In this document: positions 8,545 through 16,049 of the stretch, one piece after another
Layout: each line of letters opens with the position of its first letter
Numbering within the stretch: position 1 is the stretch's first letter
From: Kutzneria buriramensis
Lineage (GTDB): Bacteria; Actinomycetota; Actinomycetes; Mycobacteriales; Pseudonocardiaceae
Reading direction: 5' to 3'
Length of the DNA: 64,000 bases
Assembly (NCBI RefSeq): GCF_003387475.1
Contig: NZ_QUNO01000005.1
Location: 496,001 to 560,000 of the forward strand
Program-made: the position numbers and the translations under genes
The notes under the pieces: generated by a model
The model's database searches: none
The model's input: only the letters and a program-made list of their open reading frames with translations
Told to the model about the DNA's origin: nothing

Positions 8545-9692
8545 TCACGCAGGAGGTCCTCACCGAGGACGTGCGCACGATGCTGGAGTGGGCGCTGCGG
8601 CTCTACCGCGGCAGCGGCAAGGCGACGAACTTCCTGGCGCAGCAACGGCAGCTGTTCGAGGAGCCGCTGCGGGTGGGCGTCACCGGGCGGCCCAAGGCGG
8701 GCAAGTCGACGCTGCTGGACGCGTTGGACGAGGACGACTTCATCGAGGGGCACACGTCCGATGTGGACGCCGTGCTGCACCTGACCGGGCCGGTGCGCGC
8801 CGAGGACCGGGCGGCGCTGCAGGGCAATCCCCTGCCCGTCAACACGATCGTCGTGCTGTCCCGGGCCGACGAGCTCGGCGGCGGGCGGGTGGACGCGATG
8901 ACGTCGGCCAAGATGATCGCCCGCCGGCTGCGGGCGGAGCCCGAGCTCGGCGAGATGTGCCAGGACGTCGTTGCGGTGGCCGGACTTCTGGCCGTCGCCG
9001 GGCGGACCCTGACCGACGCGGAGTTCGACACGCTCGCCGCGCTGGCCGCCCTGCCCCGGGTGGAGCTGGACGAGCTCGTGCTGTCCACCGACCGGTTCCT
9101 GAACCCCGCGCTGGAGGATGTGGTGCTGCGGCAGGGTTTGCTGGAGCGGCTCGGGCTGTTCGGCGTGCGGCTGTCGACGACGCTGGTGCGCCGGGGCTAC
9201 GGCGATCCGAGCCGGTTGGCCGCGGAGTTGGTGCAGCGCAGCGGGTTGAACGACCTGCGGCTGACGATCAAGCGTCAGTTCACCGAGCGGGCGCCGGTGC
9301 TGAAGGCCCGGTCGGCGCTGGTCGCCGTCGAAAGGGTGCTGCGCGCCGAGCCCCGTTCCGAGGCCCGCGGCCTGCACGCCGAGGTGGAGCGGATCCAGGT
9401 CACCACCCAGGACTTCCGGGAGCTGCGGCTGCTCGCGGCGTTGCAGACCGGCCGGGTCGAGCTGCCCAGCGAGATCGCCGCCGAGGCCGAGCAGCTGCTG
9501 GGCCGCGCCGGCACCAGCCCCGGCAGCCGCCTCGGTCTCACCGACGACGAGGACCAGCTGCCGCTGGCCCTGACCGTGCTGGACCGCTGGCAGCGCTACG
9601 CCGCCAACCCCGCCTTCCGCCGCGCCCAGACCGAAGCCGCCAAGACCGTGGTCCGCACCTGCGAAGGCATCATCGACACCCTCACCCGCTGA
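8541..9692 (+). CDS. iniC: IniC-like dynamin partner with missing GTPase switch region
   Basis: 383 residues from GTG 8541, which overlaps the iniA stop. G1 is intact (GRPKAGKST, residues 49-57) and a G4-like SRADE follows already at residues 107-111. In the neighbouring IniA these motifs are about 146 residues apart, here only about 58. The G2 threonine and the DTPG motif are absent: the protein passes directly from KSTLLDAL to a segment (SDVDAVLHLTG) that in IniC follows G3. The remaining two thirds (VVAVAGLLAVAGRTL, ELVLSTDRFL, GLLERLGLFGVRLS) align by eye with mycobacterial IniC, which is about 110 residues longer. The frame is open throughout. GTP hydrolysis looks impossible; a structural partner role for IniA is likely. 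Confidence 0.8.
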   Translation: MITQEVLTEDVRTMLEWALRLYRGSGKATNFLAQQRQLFEEPLRVGVTGRPKAGKSTLLDALDEDDFIEGHTSDVDAVLHLTGPVRAEDRAALQGNPLPVNTIVVLSRADELGGGRVDAMTSAKMIARRLRAEPELGEMCQDVVAVAGLLAVAGRTLTDAEFDTLAALAALPRVELDELVLSTDRFLNPALEDVVLRQGLLERLGLFGVRLSTTLVRRGYGDPSRLAAELVQRSGLNDLRLTIKRQFTERAPVLKARSALVAVERVLRAEPRSEARGLHAEVERIQVTTQDFRELRLLAALQTGRVELPSEIAAEAEQLLGRAGTSPGSRLGLTDDEDQLPLALTVLDRWQRYAANPAFRRAQTEAAKTVVRTCEGIIDTLTR

Positions 9693-9693
9693 A

Positions 9694-9877
9694 CCCCCGC
9701 GAGTCGCGCTCACAGACACACCGAAATCCGGTTTCAGGCACAACCGAGCCCCCAGTCTCCGATCTGCGCGAAACGCACATTCGGTGTGCCCCAGAGCGCG
9801 ACTCGCCGGGTTGGTTTACCCCCGCGAGTCGCGCTCTGGGGCAGGGCGAATGTCGGTTTGGGCGCGACTCGCGGGGG
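9694..9877. repeat. Composite inverted-repeat intergenic element, copy 1
   Basis: The first part (9694-9810) is an imperfect long inverted repeat: the left arm starts CCCCGCGAGTCGCGCTC and carries CACACCGAAAT; the right arm read on the minus strand is CCCGGCGAGTCGCGCTC followed by CACACCGAATGTG. The second part (9819-9877) is a hairpin with perfect 16-bp arms CCCCCGCGAGTCGCGC and GCGCGACTCGCGGGGG. It lies between the 3' ends of the iniC-like gene and a convergent TetR gene, and the second hairpin is read as the last codons of TetR. Related copies lie at about 25.9 and 50.2 kb. Confidence 0.8.
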
Positions 9878-10460
9878 TTCCGCAGTGGGTGTGGATCACC
9901 GGGAGGACTATGTCGTCGATGATGGCGGTGATGGTGGGGTCGTCGACCATGACGCCGTAGACGAGGGTTTCGCTGCGGAGGAGGTCGAACGGGAGGCGCA
10001 GCACGCGGTCGCCGCACTGGTCGGTCAGCAGCTCGCCGCGGGCGACGGCCCGGGTCAGGGTCGGGCGGACCAGCTCGACGACCTCGCCCTGACGGAGGCG
10101 GCTGCGTAGCTCGGCGAACACCTCGGGATCGCGGAACGTCTCGGTGATCAGCCCGGGCAGCGTGTCGCCGGGGACCCCGCGGTAGCGGCGGATGCCCCGG
10201 CCGACGAGCTCGATCAGGTCGCCGCGCAGCGAACCCGTGTCGATGTCGGCCTCTTCGAGCGGCAGGTTGTGGGCCAGCGCGGCGATCACCAGCTTGGGCC
10301 TGGTCGGCCAGCGCCGGTAGATCACCGGCTTGCTGGTGCCGGCCCGCGCCGCCACGTTCTCCATGGTCAGCCTGGGATAGCCGACCTCGAGCAGCTCCGC
10401 CCAGGCGGCGGTGAGCAGCGCGTCCTCCAGCTCCTCGCCGCGTCGCCGGGCCCCGGCCAT
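9816..10460 (-). CDS. TetR-family regulator
   Basis: 214 residues; ATG 10460 is preceded by GGGGAG. The N-terminal HTH is clear (LTMENVAARAGTSKPVIYRRWPTRPKLV, residues about 32-60). The ligand domain resembles the TetR_C group with the VIYRRW class of DNA-binding domain. The last twenty or so codons (from about GTPASRAQ to ERDSRG) are encoded by the intergenic inverted-repeat element, so the tail is probably not a conserved part of the protein. The gene diverges from a cytochrome P450, its most likely target. The intergenic region carries several palindromes. Confidence 0.85.
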   Translation of the reverse strand: MAGARRRGEELEDALLTAAWAELLEVGYPRLTMENVAARAGTSKPVIYRRWPTRPKLVIAALAHNLPLEEADIDTGSLRGDLIELVGRGIRRYRGVPGDTLPGLITETFRDPEVFAELRSRLRQGEVVELVRPTLTRAVARGELLTDQCGDRVLRLPFDLLRSETLVYGVMVDDPTITAIIDDIVLPVIHTHCGTPASRAQTDIRPAPERDSRG

Positions 10461-10486
10461 CTCCAGACTCCCCGATTAGATCCGTT

Positions 10487-10556
10487 GCGTTTCTTCGGAC
10501 CGAAGCCTACCCTCGAAGAGAAGATACGCTCCGTTTCTTAATTGCCGTTTTCTTAC
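10487..10556. promoter_or_regulatory. Candidate TetR operators between tetR and P450
   Basis: A perfect 13-bp palindrome CTTCGGACCGAAG lies at 10493-10505. A second, near-perfect one is AAGATACG-CTC-CGTTTCTT at 10521-10539 (one mismatch). The half-site CGTTTCTT also recurs as GCGTTTCTT at 10487 and GCCGTTTTCTT at 10544. The region is locally AT-rich and must hold both divergent promoters, so occupancy by the TetR protein would shut both genes. Confidence 0.5.
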
Positions 10557-10574
10557 AGTGGCGGGGGAACACTC

Positions 10575-11738
10575 ATGACCGACACCATCCCGGACCTCTC
10601 GCTCCACCGCAGCTGCCCGTACGGGCCGCCGGACCAGGCCGCCGAGCTGCGGGAACGCGGGCCGGTCGCGCGCGTACGGCTGTTCGACGGCAGCACCCCG
10701 TGGCTGGTCACCGGCCACGCCGAGGCCCGCGCGCTGCTGAGCGACCCGCGCGTGTCGTCCGACCGCAGCGCGCCCGGCTTCCCGATGCCGGTGCCGACGC
10801 CGGGCCCGCGACCGTCCAACCTGTCGGCGACGCTGATCGCCAACGACCCGCCGGTGCACAGCCGGCTGCGCCGCATGGTGATCCCGTCCTTCACGGTGCG
10901 CAAGGTCGCCGCGCTGAAGCCGAAGATCGAGGCCATCGTCACCGAGCGGCTGGACGCGATGCTCGCCGCCGGCTCGCCGGCCGACCTGATGGCCGACTTC
11001 GCGCTGCCGGTGCCGTCGAGGGTGATCTGCGAGCTGCTGGGCGTGCCGTACGAGGACCACGAGTTCTTCGAGGAGCAGTCCCGCCGCCGCCTCGACGCCG
11101 ACGGCCAGGCCATCCAGAACCTGATCAAGTACCTGCACGACCTGGTCGGCAGGAAGATCGACAATCCCGGCGACGGCCTGCTCGACGACCTGATCGCCGA
11201 GCAGCTCAGGGAGGGCGCGCTCGACCACACCGAGCTGGCCACGATGGGCATGGTGATGCTGATCGCCGGCCACGACACCACCGCCAACATGATCACCCTC
11301 GGCACCCTGGCCCTGCTCAGCACCCCGGACCAGCTGGCCAAGGTCCGCGCCGACGAGGCCGCGATCCCGGGCGCGGTCGAGGAACTGCTGCGCTACCTGA
11401 CCATCGCCGGCACGCTGAGCCGCATCGCCACCGACGACATCGAGCTCGGCGGCCGGACCATCAAGGCCGGCGAGGGCGTGCTGGTGGCCAGCGCCGTCGC
11501 CAACCGCGAGCAGTCCGACGACCTGGACGTGGACCACCCGCTGCGCCAGCACCTGGCGTTCGGCTTCGGCATCCACCAGTGCCTCGGCCAGAACCTGGCC
11601 CGCGCCGAGCTGGAGATCGCCTTCACCCAGCTGTTCCGCCGCATCCCGACGCTGCGGCCGGCCGTGCCGCTGGACGAGGTGCCGCGCCGCGATAACGCCC
11701 TGCTGTCCGGCGTGACGGCGCTCCCGGTCTCGTGGTAG
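10575..11738 (+). CDS. Cytochrome P450 (CYP105-like)
   Basis: 387 residues, soluble class I bacterial P450; ATG 10575 follows GGGGGA. The I-helix oxygen-activation motif AGHDTTA is at about residue 231, the K-helix ExxR as EELLR near 275, and the haem loop FGFGIHQCLG with the ligand Cys at about 336. Overall it resembles CYP105-type enzymes (ANDPPVHSRLRRMVIPSF, GQNLARAELE). The segment between the K-helix and the haem loop (NREQSDDLDVDHPLRQHL) is about five residues shorter than usual: the 'VFPDP' part of the meander is missing. No ferredoxin gene is adjacent. Substrate cannot be told. It is probably controlled by the divergent TetR. Confidence 0.9.
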   Translation: MTDTIPDLSLHRSCPYGPPDQAAELRERGPVARVRLFDGSTPWLVTGHAEARALLSDPRVSSDRSAPGFPMPVPTPGPRPSNLSATLIANDPPVHSRLRRMVIPSFTVRKVAALKPKIEAIVTERLDAMLAAGSPADLMADFALPVPSRVICELLGVPYEDHEFFEEQSRRRLDADGQAIQNLIKYLHDLVGRKIDNPGDGLLDDLIAEQLREGALDHTELATMGMVMLIAGHDTTANMITLGTLALLSTPDQLAKVRADEAAIPGAVEELLRYLTIAGTLSRIATDDIELGGRTIKAGEGVLVASAVANREQSDDLDVDHPLRQHLAFGFGIHQCLGQNLARAELEIAFTQLFRRIPTLRPAVPLDEVPRRDNALLSGVTALPVSW

Positions 11739-11759
11739 ATCACATACCGGGGCAGGTAC

Positions 11760-11803
11760 TTGAAATTTGAACGACCTCCCGCCTACTATGTTGAATGTTC
11801 AAC
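11760..11803 (+). promoter_or_regulatory. Promoter with MarR-type palindrome before dioxygenase gene
   Basis: A -35 element TTGAAA (11760-11765) and -10 element TACTAT (11784-11789) are separated by 18 bp. Immediately downstream, GTTGAA-TG-TTCAAC (11790-11803) forms an inverted repeat with the form of a MarR-family operator, placed to block initiation. No MarR gene is adjacent; the nearest lies at 19.4 kb. Confidence 0.5.
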
Positions 11804-11824
11804 TAGTGAGCGGGAGGTCCTGTC

Positions 11825-12592
11825 ATGCGGTTGCCGACCCTGTACCTGAGCCACGGCGCGCCGCCGCTGGCCGACGACGAGCTCTGGACGGCCCAGCTGG
11901 CCGCCTGGTCGAAGGATCTGCCCAAGCCCAAGGCGATCCTGATGGTCTCCGCGCACTGGGAGGAGGCGCCGCTGACCGTCTCCGCGACCACCACCGTGCC
12001 GCTGGTCTACGACTTCTGGGGCTTCCCGCAGCACTACTACGAGGTGCAGTACGCCGCCCCCGGCGCGCCGGCGCTGGCCAACCGCGTCCGGCAACTGCTC
12101 GGCCAGCAGGTGCACGGGCAGCAGGTCCACAGCGCCCCCGAGCGCGGCCTCGACCACGGCGCCTACGTGCCGCTGGTGGAGATGTACCCGGACGCCGACG
12201 TGCCGGTGCTCCAGATGTCCATGCCCACCCTGGACCCCGAACAGCTGATGGAGATCGGCCGCAAGCTCGCGCCGCTGCGCGACGAGGGTGTGCTGATCAT
12301 CGGCAGCGGCTTCTTCACCCACAACCTGCGCGCGCTCCAGGCGCCCGGCACGCCGACCTGGTCCGCCGAGTTCGACGAGTGGGGCCACCAGGCCCTCGAC
12401 GCCGGCGACCTCGACTCGCTGCTGGACTTCCAGCACAAGGCCCCGGCCAGCCGGCTCGCCCACCCGCGCACCGAGCACTTCGCGCCGCTGTTCGTCACGC
12501 TCGGCGCCGGCGAGGACGAGCTGTCCACGCAGCGCACGGTGATCGACGGCTTCTGGCACGGCCTGGCCAAGCGCTCCGTCCAGATCGGTTAG
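11825..12592 (+). CDS. LigB/DODA-family class III ring-cleavage dioxygenase-like protein
   Basis: 255 residues; GGGAGG lies 7 nt before ATG 11825. The sequence has the DODA/YgiD signature: LYLSHGAPP at the N-terminus, VSAHWEE (metal His of the SxHW motif), YDFWGFP, and GLDHGAYVPL in mid-protein, followed by GSGFFTHNLRA. These supply the His ligands of the non-haem iron or zinc centre. Relatives are 4,5-DOPA extradiol dioxygenases and quercetin/catechol-type enzymes of uncertain substrate. The gene stands alone, with its own promoter and palindromic operator. Confidence 0.85.
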   Translation: MRLPTLYLSHGAPPLADDELWTAQLAAWSKDLPKPKAILMVSAHWEEAPLTVSATTTVPLVYDFWGFPQHYYEVQYAAPGAPALANRVRQLLGQQVHGQQVHSAPERGLDHGAYVPLVEMYPDADVPVLQMSMPTLDPEQLMEIGRKLAPLRDEGVLIIGSGFFTHNLRALQAPGTPTWSAEFDEWGHQALDAGDLDSLLDFQHKAPASRLAHPRTEHFAPLFVTLGAGEDELSTQRTVIDGFWHGLAKRSVQIG

Positions 12593-12605
12593 CCCTGCCC
12601 AGAGG

Positions 12606-15077
12606 TCAGCCCGCGCCGAAGGCCACCCGGTTGATCCACGGCCCGCGGTCGGGGAACACCACGAACAGGTCGGCGACCTCGTCCACGGGCATCAGCGGCC
12701 CCGTGGCCACCGCGTACCGCCGGCGGTCCTTCGTCGGCGGCACCAGCACGGTGCCGAGCAGCCGGCCATCCGGTGCGCCGCAACGGAGTTCGACCGGCAC
12801 CGGCTCGCCGGTGGCGTTGGACGCGGTGACGCTCCACGACCGGCAGCCGCTGGCGTCGTACCCGAGCAGCCCCAGCCAGGCGCCGTCCTTCACCGCCGAC
12901 ACCACCGGCCCGACCTCGCTGGAGATGTCCACCAGGCCGACGCCCATGGACTCGTCGTACGAGTGCGAGCTGATCGAGGTCCGCGCCAGCGTGCGGGGCC
13001 GCAGCGTCTCGCCGCGCACGTCCAACACCGCGCTGGTGGCGGGTTTCGCCGACGAGCTGCCGACGAAAACCTCGTGCAGCGCCGATTCCACCACCCAGCG
13101 GTCGCGCGTGACGTCCCAGAAGGACAGATCGGTGGCGCGCAGGCGGAACCGCACGGTCACGGCGGATCGTGCCGGGACAAGCACCTTCCTGAAGTCCCGC
13201 AACACCTTCCGCGGCTGCCGCACCTGCGAGTTGAGCTGCCGCGTGTACAGCTGCACGACTTCGTGGCAGTCGCGGAACCCGTTGTTGCGCACCCGAACCG
13301 TCACCGTCACGCTGGCGTCGGAATCGACCACCCGGTCGCTGAGGTCCATTTCCTCGTACGTGAACGTGGTGTACGTCAGCCCGTGACCGAAGGGGTACAA
13401 CGGTTCCGTGGTCTGGTACATGTACGTGCCGTTGCCCTGGATCAGGTCGTAGTCCAGGGTCGGCGGCAGGTCGGTGTCGGCGCGATACCAGGTCTGTGGC
13501 AGCCGCCCGGACGGCGCCTGGTCGCCGAACAGGATGTCCGCGGTGGCCCGATCCGACGCCCGGCCCGGGTGCGCGCTCCACAGGATCGCCGGCAGGTAGG
13601 TGTCCTCCCAGCGCAGCGCGTACGGGTAGTCGCTGCGCACCACCAGCACCACGTTCGGGTTGGCGGCGCGCACGGCCCGGATGAGCTGGTGCTGCTGCGG
13701 CGGCAGTTCCAGCGTTGAGCGGTTCCCGTTGTCCAGCGCGGGATTGCTGCCCACGGCCAGCACGACGACGTCCACCTCGCGGGCCAGCGCCACGGCGTCG
13801 CCGATGCCGTGCGAAACCCGTTGCCACTCCAGCGGTTCGCCGTCCGGGGTGGCCATCGTGCCGTCGGGACCGGCGATCGCCTCGATCGTCTCGGTGTCCG
13901 ACTCCAGTGTGAATCGGCCCTGCCGCCATTCGATGAGCTCGAACTCGCCCTGGCGGCCGGACACCGTGACCAGGTCCGATCCGCTGACGTACTGGGCGGT
14001 GACCCGGCGGCTCAACTCGGCCGCGAGGCCGTCGCCGTGCGGGCCGATGACCGCCAGCCGCATGCCGGGGCCGACCAGCAGTGGCAGCAGACCGTCGTTG
14101 CGCAGCAACACGATCGACTCCCGCGCGGCGCGGTTGACGAGCTCGCGATGCCCCCTGCGGTCCACCCTCGCCGGGCCGGCGCTGGACGCCAGCAGTTGCA
14201 GGCGCAGCATCAGCATCCGCCGGGCCGCCGCGGTGATCAGCGGCTCGGTCACCTCACCCCGTTGGCACGCCTGGGAGATCGCCTCGACGGTGTCGCCGCC
14301 GCCCATGAAGCCGTCCGCGCCGAGCCGCAGCGCCAGCGCCTGGCCGCCGGCGGTCAGCGGCCGGCCGGGCAGCTTCTCGCTCCAGATCGCCGCGTCGCCG
14401 TCGCTCCAGCCCCGCACCACGAACCGCACCAGCTGGGCGGCCAGCGCCGGGTACTCCTCCATCATCAGCTGCGACAGCACGATCCCGGCGGCGCCGCCGG
14501 TCTCGAACACCGCGCGGAACACCGGCATCTCGTACTCGTTGAACACGCGCAGGTTGAAGCCCGGCGCCATGGCGCAGCGGTCGAGGTGGTCCACGTGCCG
14601 CACGACCGGCACGGTCTTCGGGTGCACCTTCTCCGGCCCGCGCAGGCCCAGCGCGAACACCGCGCCGAGCTTGGAGCACAGCAGCGGGTCCTCGCCGAAG
14701 CCGCGCTCGTTGTTGGCGTGCCGCGGGTCGTAGGTCGGGTTGACCAGCGGGATCTCCCGCACCAGGCTGCCGCCGGACGCCCTGATCTCGTCGGCCGTGG
14801 CCGCGCCGACCCGGGCCACCAGTTCCGGGTCCCAGCTGCTGCCCAGGGCCAGCGGCCGCGGGAAGTCCGACTCGACGCCGTCGGTGGCGGCCCGCAGCGT
14901 CAGATCCGCCGCCGGCAGGCCCAGCCGGGGCAGGGCGGGCTGGGTCTGCTGAGTGAGTTCGATCTTCTCCGGTAGGCTGAGCAGCGCCACCAGATCATCG
15001 GCCACCTGGCGCGGCGTCGGCTCCTGCTGCGCGCCGGTATCGGCGAGACGGAACGTGGTCGCCCCCTCCCCTCGCAA
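12606..15077 (-). CDS. GH3-family glycoside hydrolase with altered active-site motifs
   Basis: 823 residues from TTG 15077 (AGGTGG upstream); no signal peptide, so cytoplasmic. Domain order: GH3 TIM barrel (about 25-310), GH3 alpha/beta sandwich (about 330-560; LVNRAARESIVLLRNDGLLPL, VVLAVGSN, PSGRLPQTWY), fibronectin-III-like domain (about 580-680; YPFGHGLTYTTF), and a C-terminal beta-rich extension. Typical GH3 beta-glucosidases carry KHF and a nucleophile Asp in a 'vSDW' motif. Here the first reads VVRHVDH and the likely second is WSDGDA, so catalysis may be altered. Other barrel landmarks (NNERGFGEDPLL) are kept. The best call is a beta-glucosidase-like enzyme; the substrate is unknown. 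Confidence 0.8.
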   Translation of the reverse strand: MRGEGATTFRLADTGAQQEPTPRQVADDLVALLSLPEKIELTQQTQPALPRLGLPAADLTLRAATDGVESDFPRPLALGSSWDPELVARVGAATADEIRASGGSLVREIPLVNPTYDPRHANNERGFGEDPLLCSKLGAVFALGLRGPEKVHPKTVPVVRHVDHLDRCAMAPGFNLRVFNEYEMPVFRAVFETGGAAGIVLSQLMMEEYPALAAQLVRFVVRGWSDGDAAIWSEKLPGRPLTAGGQALALRLGADGFMGGGDTVEAISQACQRGEVTEPLITAAARRMLMLRLQLLASSAGPARVDRRGHRELVNRAARESIVLLRNDGLLPLLVGPGMRLAVIGPHGDGLAAELSRRVTAQYVSGSDLVTVSGRQGEFELIEWRQGRFTLESDTETIEAIAGPDGTMATPDGEPLEWQRVSHGIGDAVALAREVDVVVLAVGSNPALDNGNRSTLELPPQQHQLIRAVRAANPNVVLVVRSDYPYALRWEDTYLPAILWSAHPGRASDRATADILFGDQAPSGRLPQTWYRADTDLPPTLDYDLIQGNGTYMYQTTEPLYPFGHGLTYTTFTYEEMDLSDRVVDSDASVTVTVRVRNNGFRDCHEVVQLYTRQLNSQVRQPRKVLRDFRKVLVPARSAVTVRFRLRATDLSFWDVTRDRWVVESALHEVFVGSSSAKPATSAVLDVRGETLRPRTLARTSISSHSYDESMGVGLVDISSEVGPVVSAVKDGAWLGLLGYDASGCRSWSVTASNATGEPVPVELRCGAPDGRLLGTVLVPPTKDRRRYAVATGPLMPVDEVADLFVVFPDRGPWINRVAFGAG

Positions 15078-15177
15078 GCGGCACCCACCTGGATGGCAGG
15101 CCGATCAGGACTCCGTTCGGCGGAGTAGGCGAGAACTTTTCACGCCTTCCTGACGACCGTCAAGCGTTACCGATGGG

Positions 15178-15927
15178 TCACAGTCTGCGAAGTCCGGCCA
15201 GAACGCGGGCCAGCAGCGCCTCGTCGGGGCGGCTGTCTCCGGTATGCACCGTTAACACCCCGAGCTCGATGAGGTCGTCGATCAGGACACGGGCGACCCC
15301 CAGCGGCGCGGGCAGGGCGGCCGCGACCTCGGCCACCGAGCTGGTGCGTTCGCAGATCTCCACGATCCGTCGGTGTTCCATGACGAGTACTACGTCCGTG
15401 CGCTCGACCGAGATCAGTGTTTCCAGCCGGAGTTCGCGACTGGCCTCGGTCCGGCCGCCGGTTCGCGCGTAGGGGCGGACGAGCGAGCTGGGTTCCTCGT
15501 CGTCGTCTAAGTCGTCCTCGGGATACCTCGGCGGCGGGGGTGGCAGCGGCTTCGGGTGCACGGGCATCGGCTGGGTGTTCGCCGGCTCGTCGGATTCGCC
15601 CGTGTCGGCCGGTTCGGCGCGGTTGCGTCGGGACGACCCGAAGCGCGCCCCGGTGCGGCCCACCTCGGGCGCCGGCTCATGCTCGACCTCGACGGGCCCG
15701 TCGTCGTCCTCGTCGTCGCGCTGCCAGCGGTAGCGCCGGGCCTTGGCCGAGCCGAACCGGGCGCCGGTCCGTCCCACCTCGGGGGCCAACGCGTGCGCCG
15801 GCTCGTCGTGACCGGCTTCTCCCGGTTCGGGCTGCTCCACGTCCGGTACAACGTCGTTCCAGCGTGTGCGGTTGCGCGACGATCCGAAGCGAGCCCCGGT
15901 CCGACCGACCTCCACCACGTCGGCCAC
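15178..15927 (-). CDS. DUF742 protein with three EVGRTGARFGS repeats
   Basis: 249 residues from GTG 15927. The C-terminal about 115 residues form a DUF742 domain (SLVRPYARTGGRT, HRRIVEICERTSSVAEVAAAL, VLIDDLIELGVLTVHT), the small winged-helix-like partner in actinobacterial 'conservons'. The N-terminal half is disordered, acidic and proline-rich, and contains the same 11-residue motif three times, at residues 6-16, 50-60 and 88-98, each followed by a basic patch. The usual conservon neighbours (sensor kinase, roadblock, small GTPase) are absent here, so this is an orphan copy. The motifs look like docking sites, which is inference. Confidence 0.8.
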   Translation of the reverse strand: MADVVEVGRTGARFGSSRNRTRWNDVVPDVEQPEPGEAGHDEPAHALAPEVGRTGARFGSAKARRYRWQRDDEDDDGPVEVEHEPAPEVGRTGARFGSSRRNRAEPADTGESDEPANTQPMPVHPKPLPPPPPRYPEDDLDDDEEPSSLVRPYARTGGRTEASRELRLETLISVERTDVVLVMEHRRIVEICERTSSVAEVAAALPAPLGVARVLIDDLIELGVLTVHTGDSRPDEALLARVLAGLRRL

Positions 15928-16049
15928 CCTAGGACCGTGACCGGTTCCGAACGTGTCGGTGATGTTGCGACTCTGTTCGTTCCAGGTGAACCGCCCCGAG
16001 TTCAGGCTGCGGACACGCGGCGGCCATCTCCGGCACCTAGCTTCCGGCC

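Noticed and set aside
6738-9692. A long plus-strand frame of about 984 codons across iniA and iniC
   Set aside because: Its first 600 codons are a shadow of iniA with implausible composition. Only the part from 8541 reads as IniC.
11786-12559. Minus-strand frame opposite the LigB-type dioxygenase
   Set aside because: No ribosome binding site or domain features; the plus-strand protein has clear metal-site motifs.
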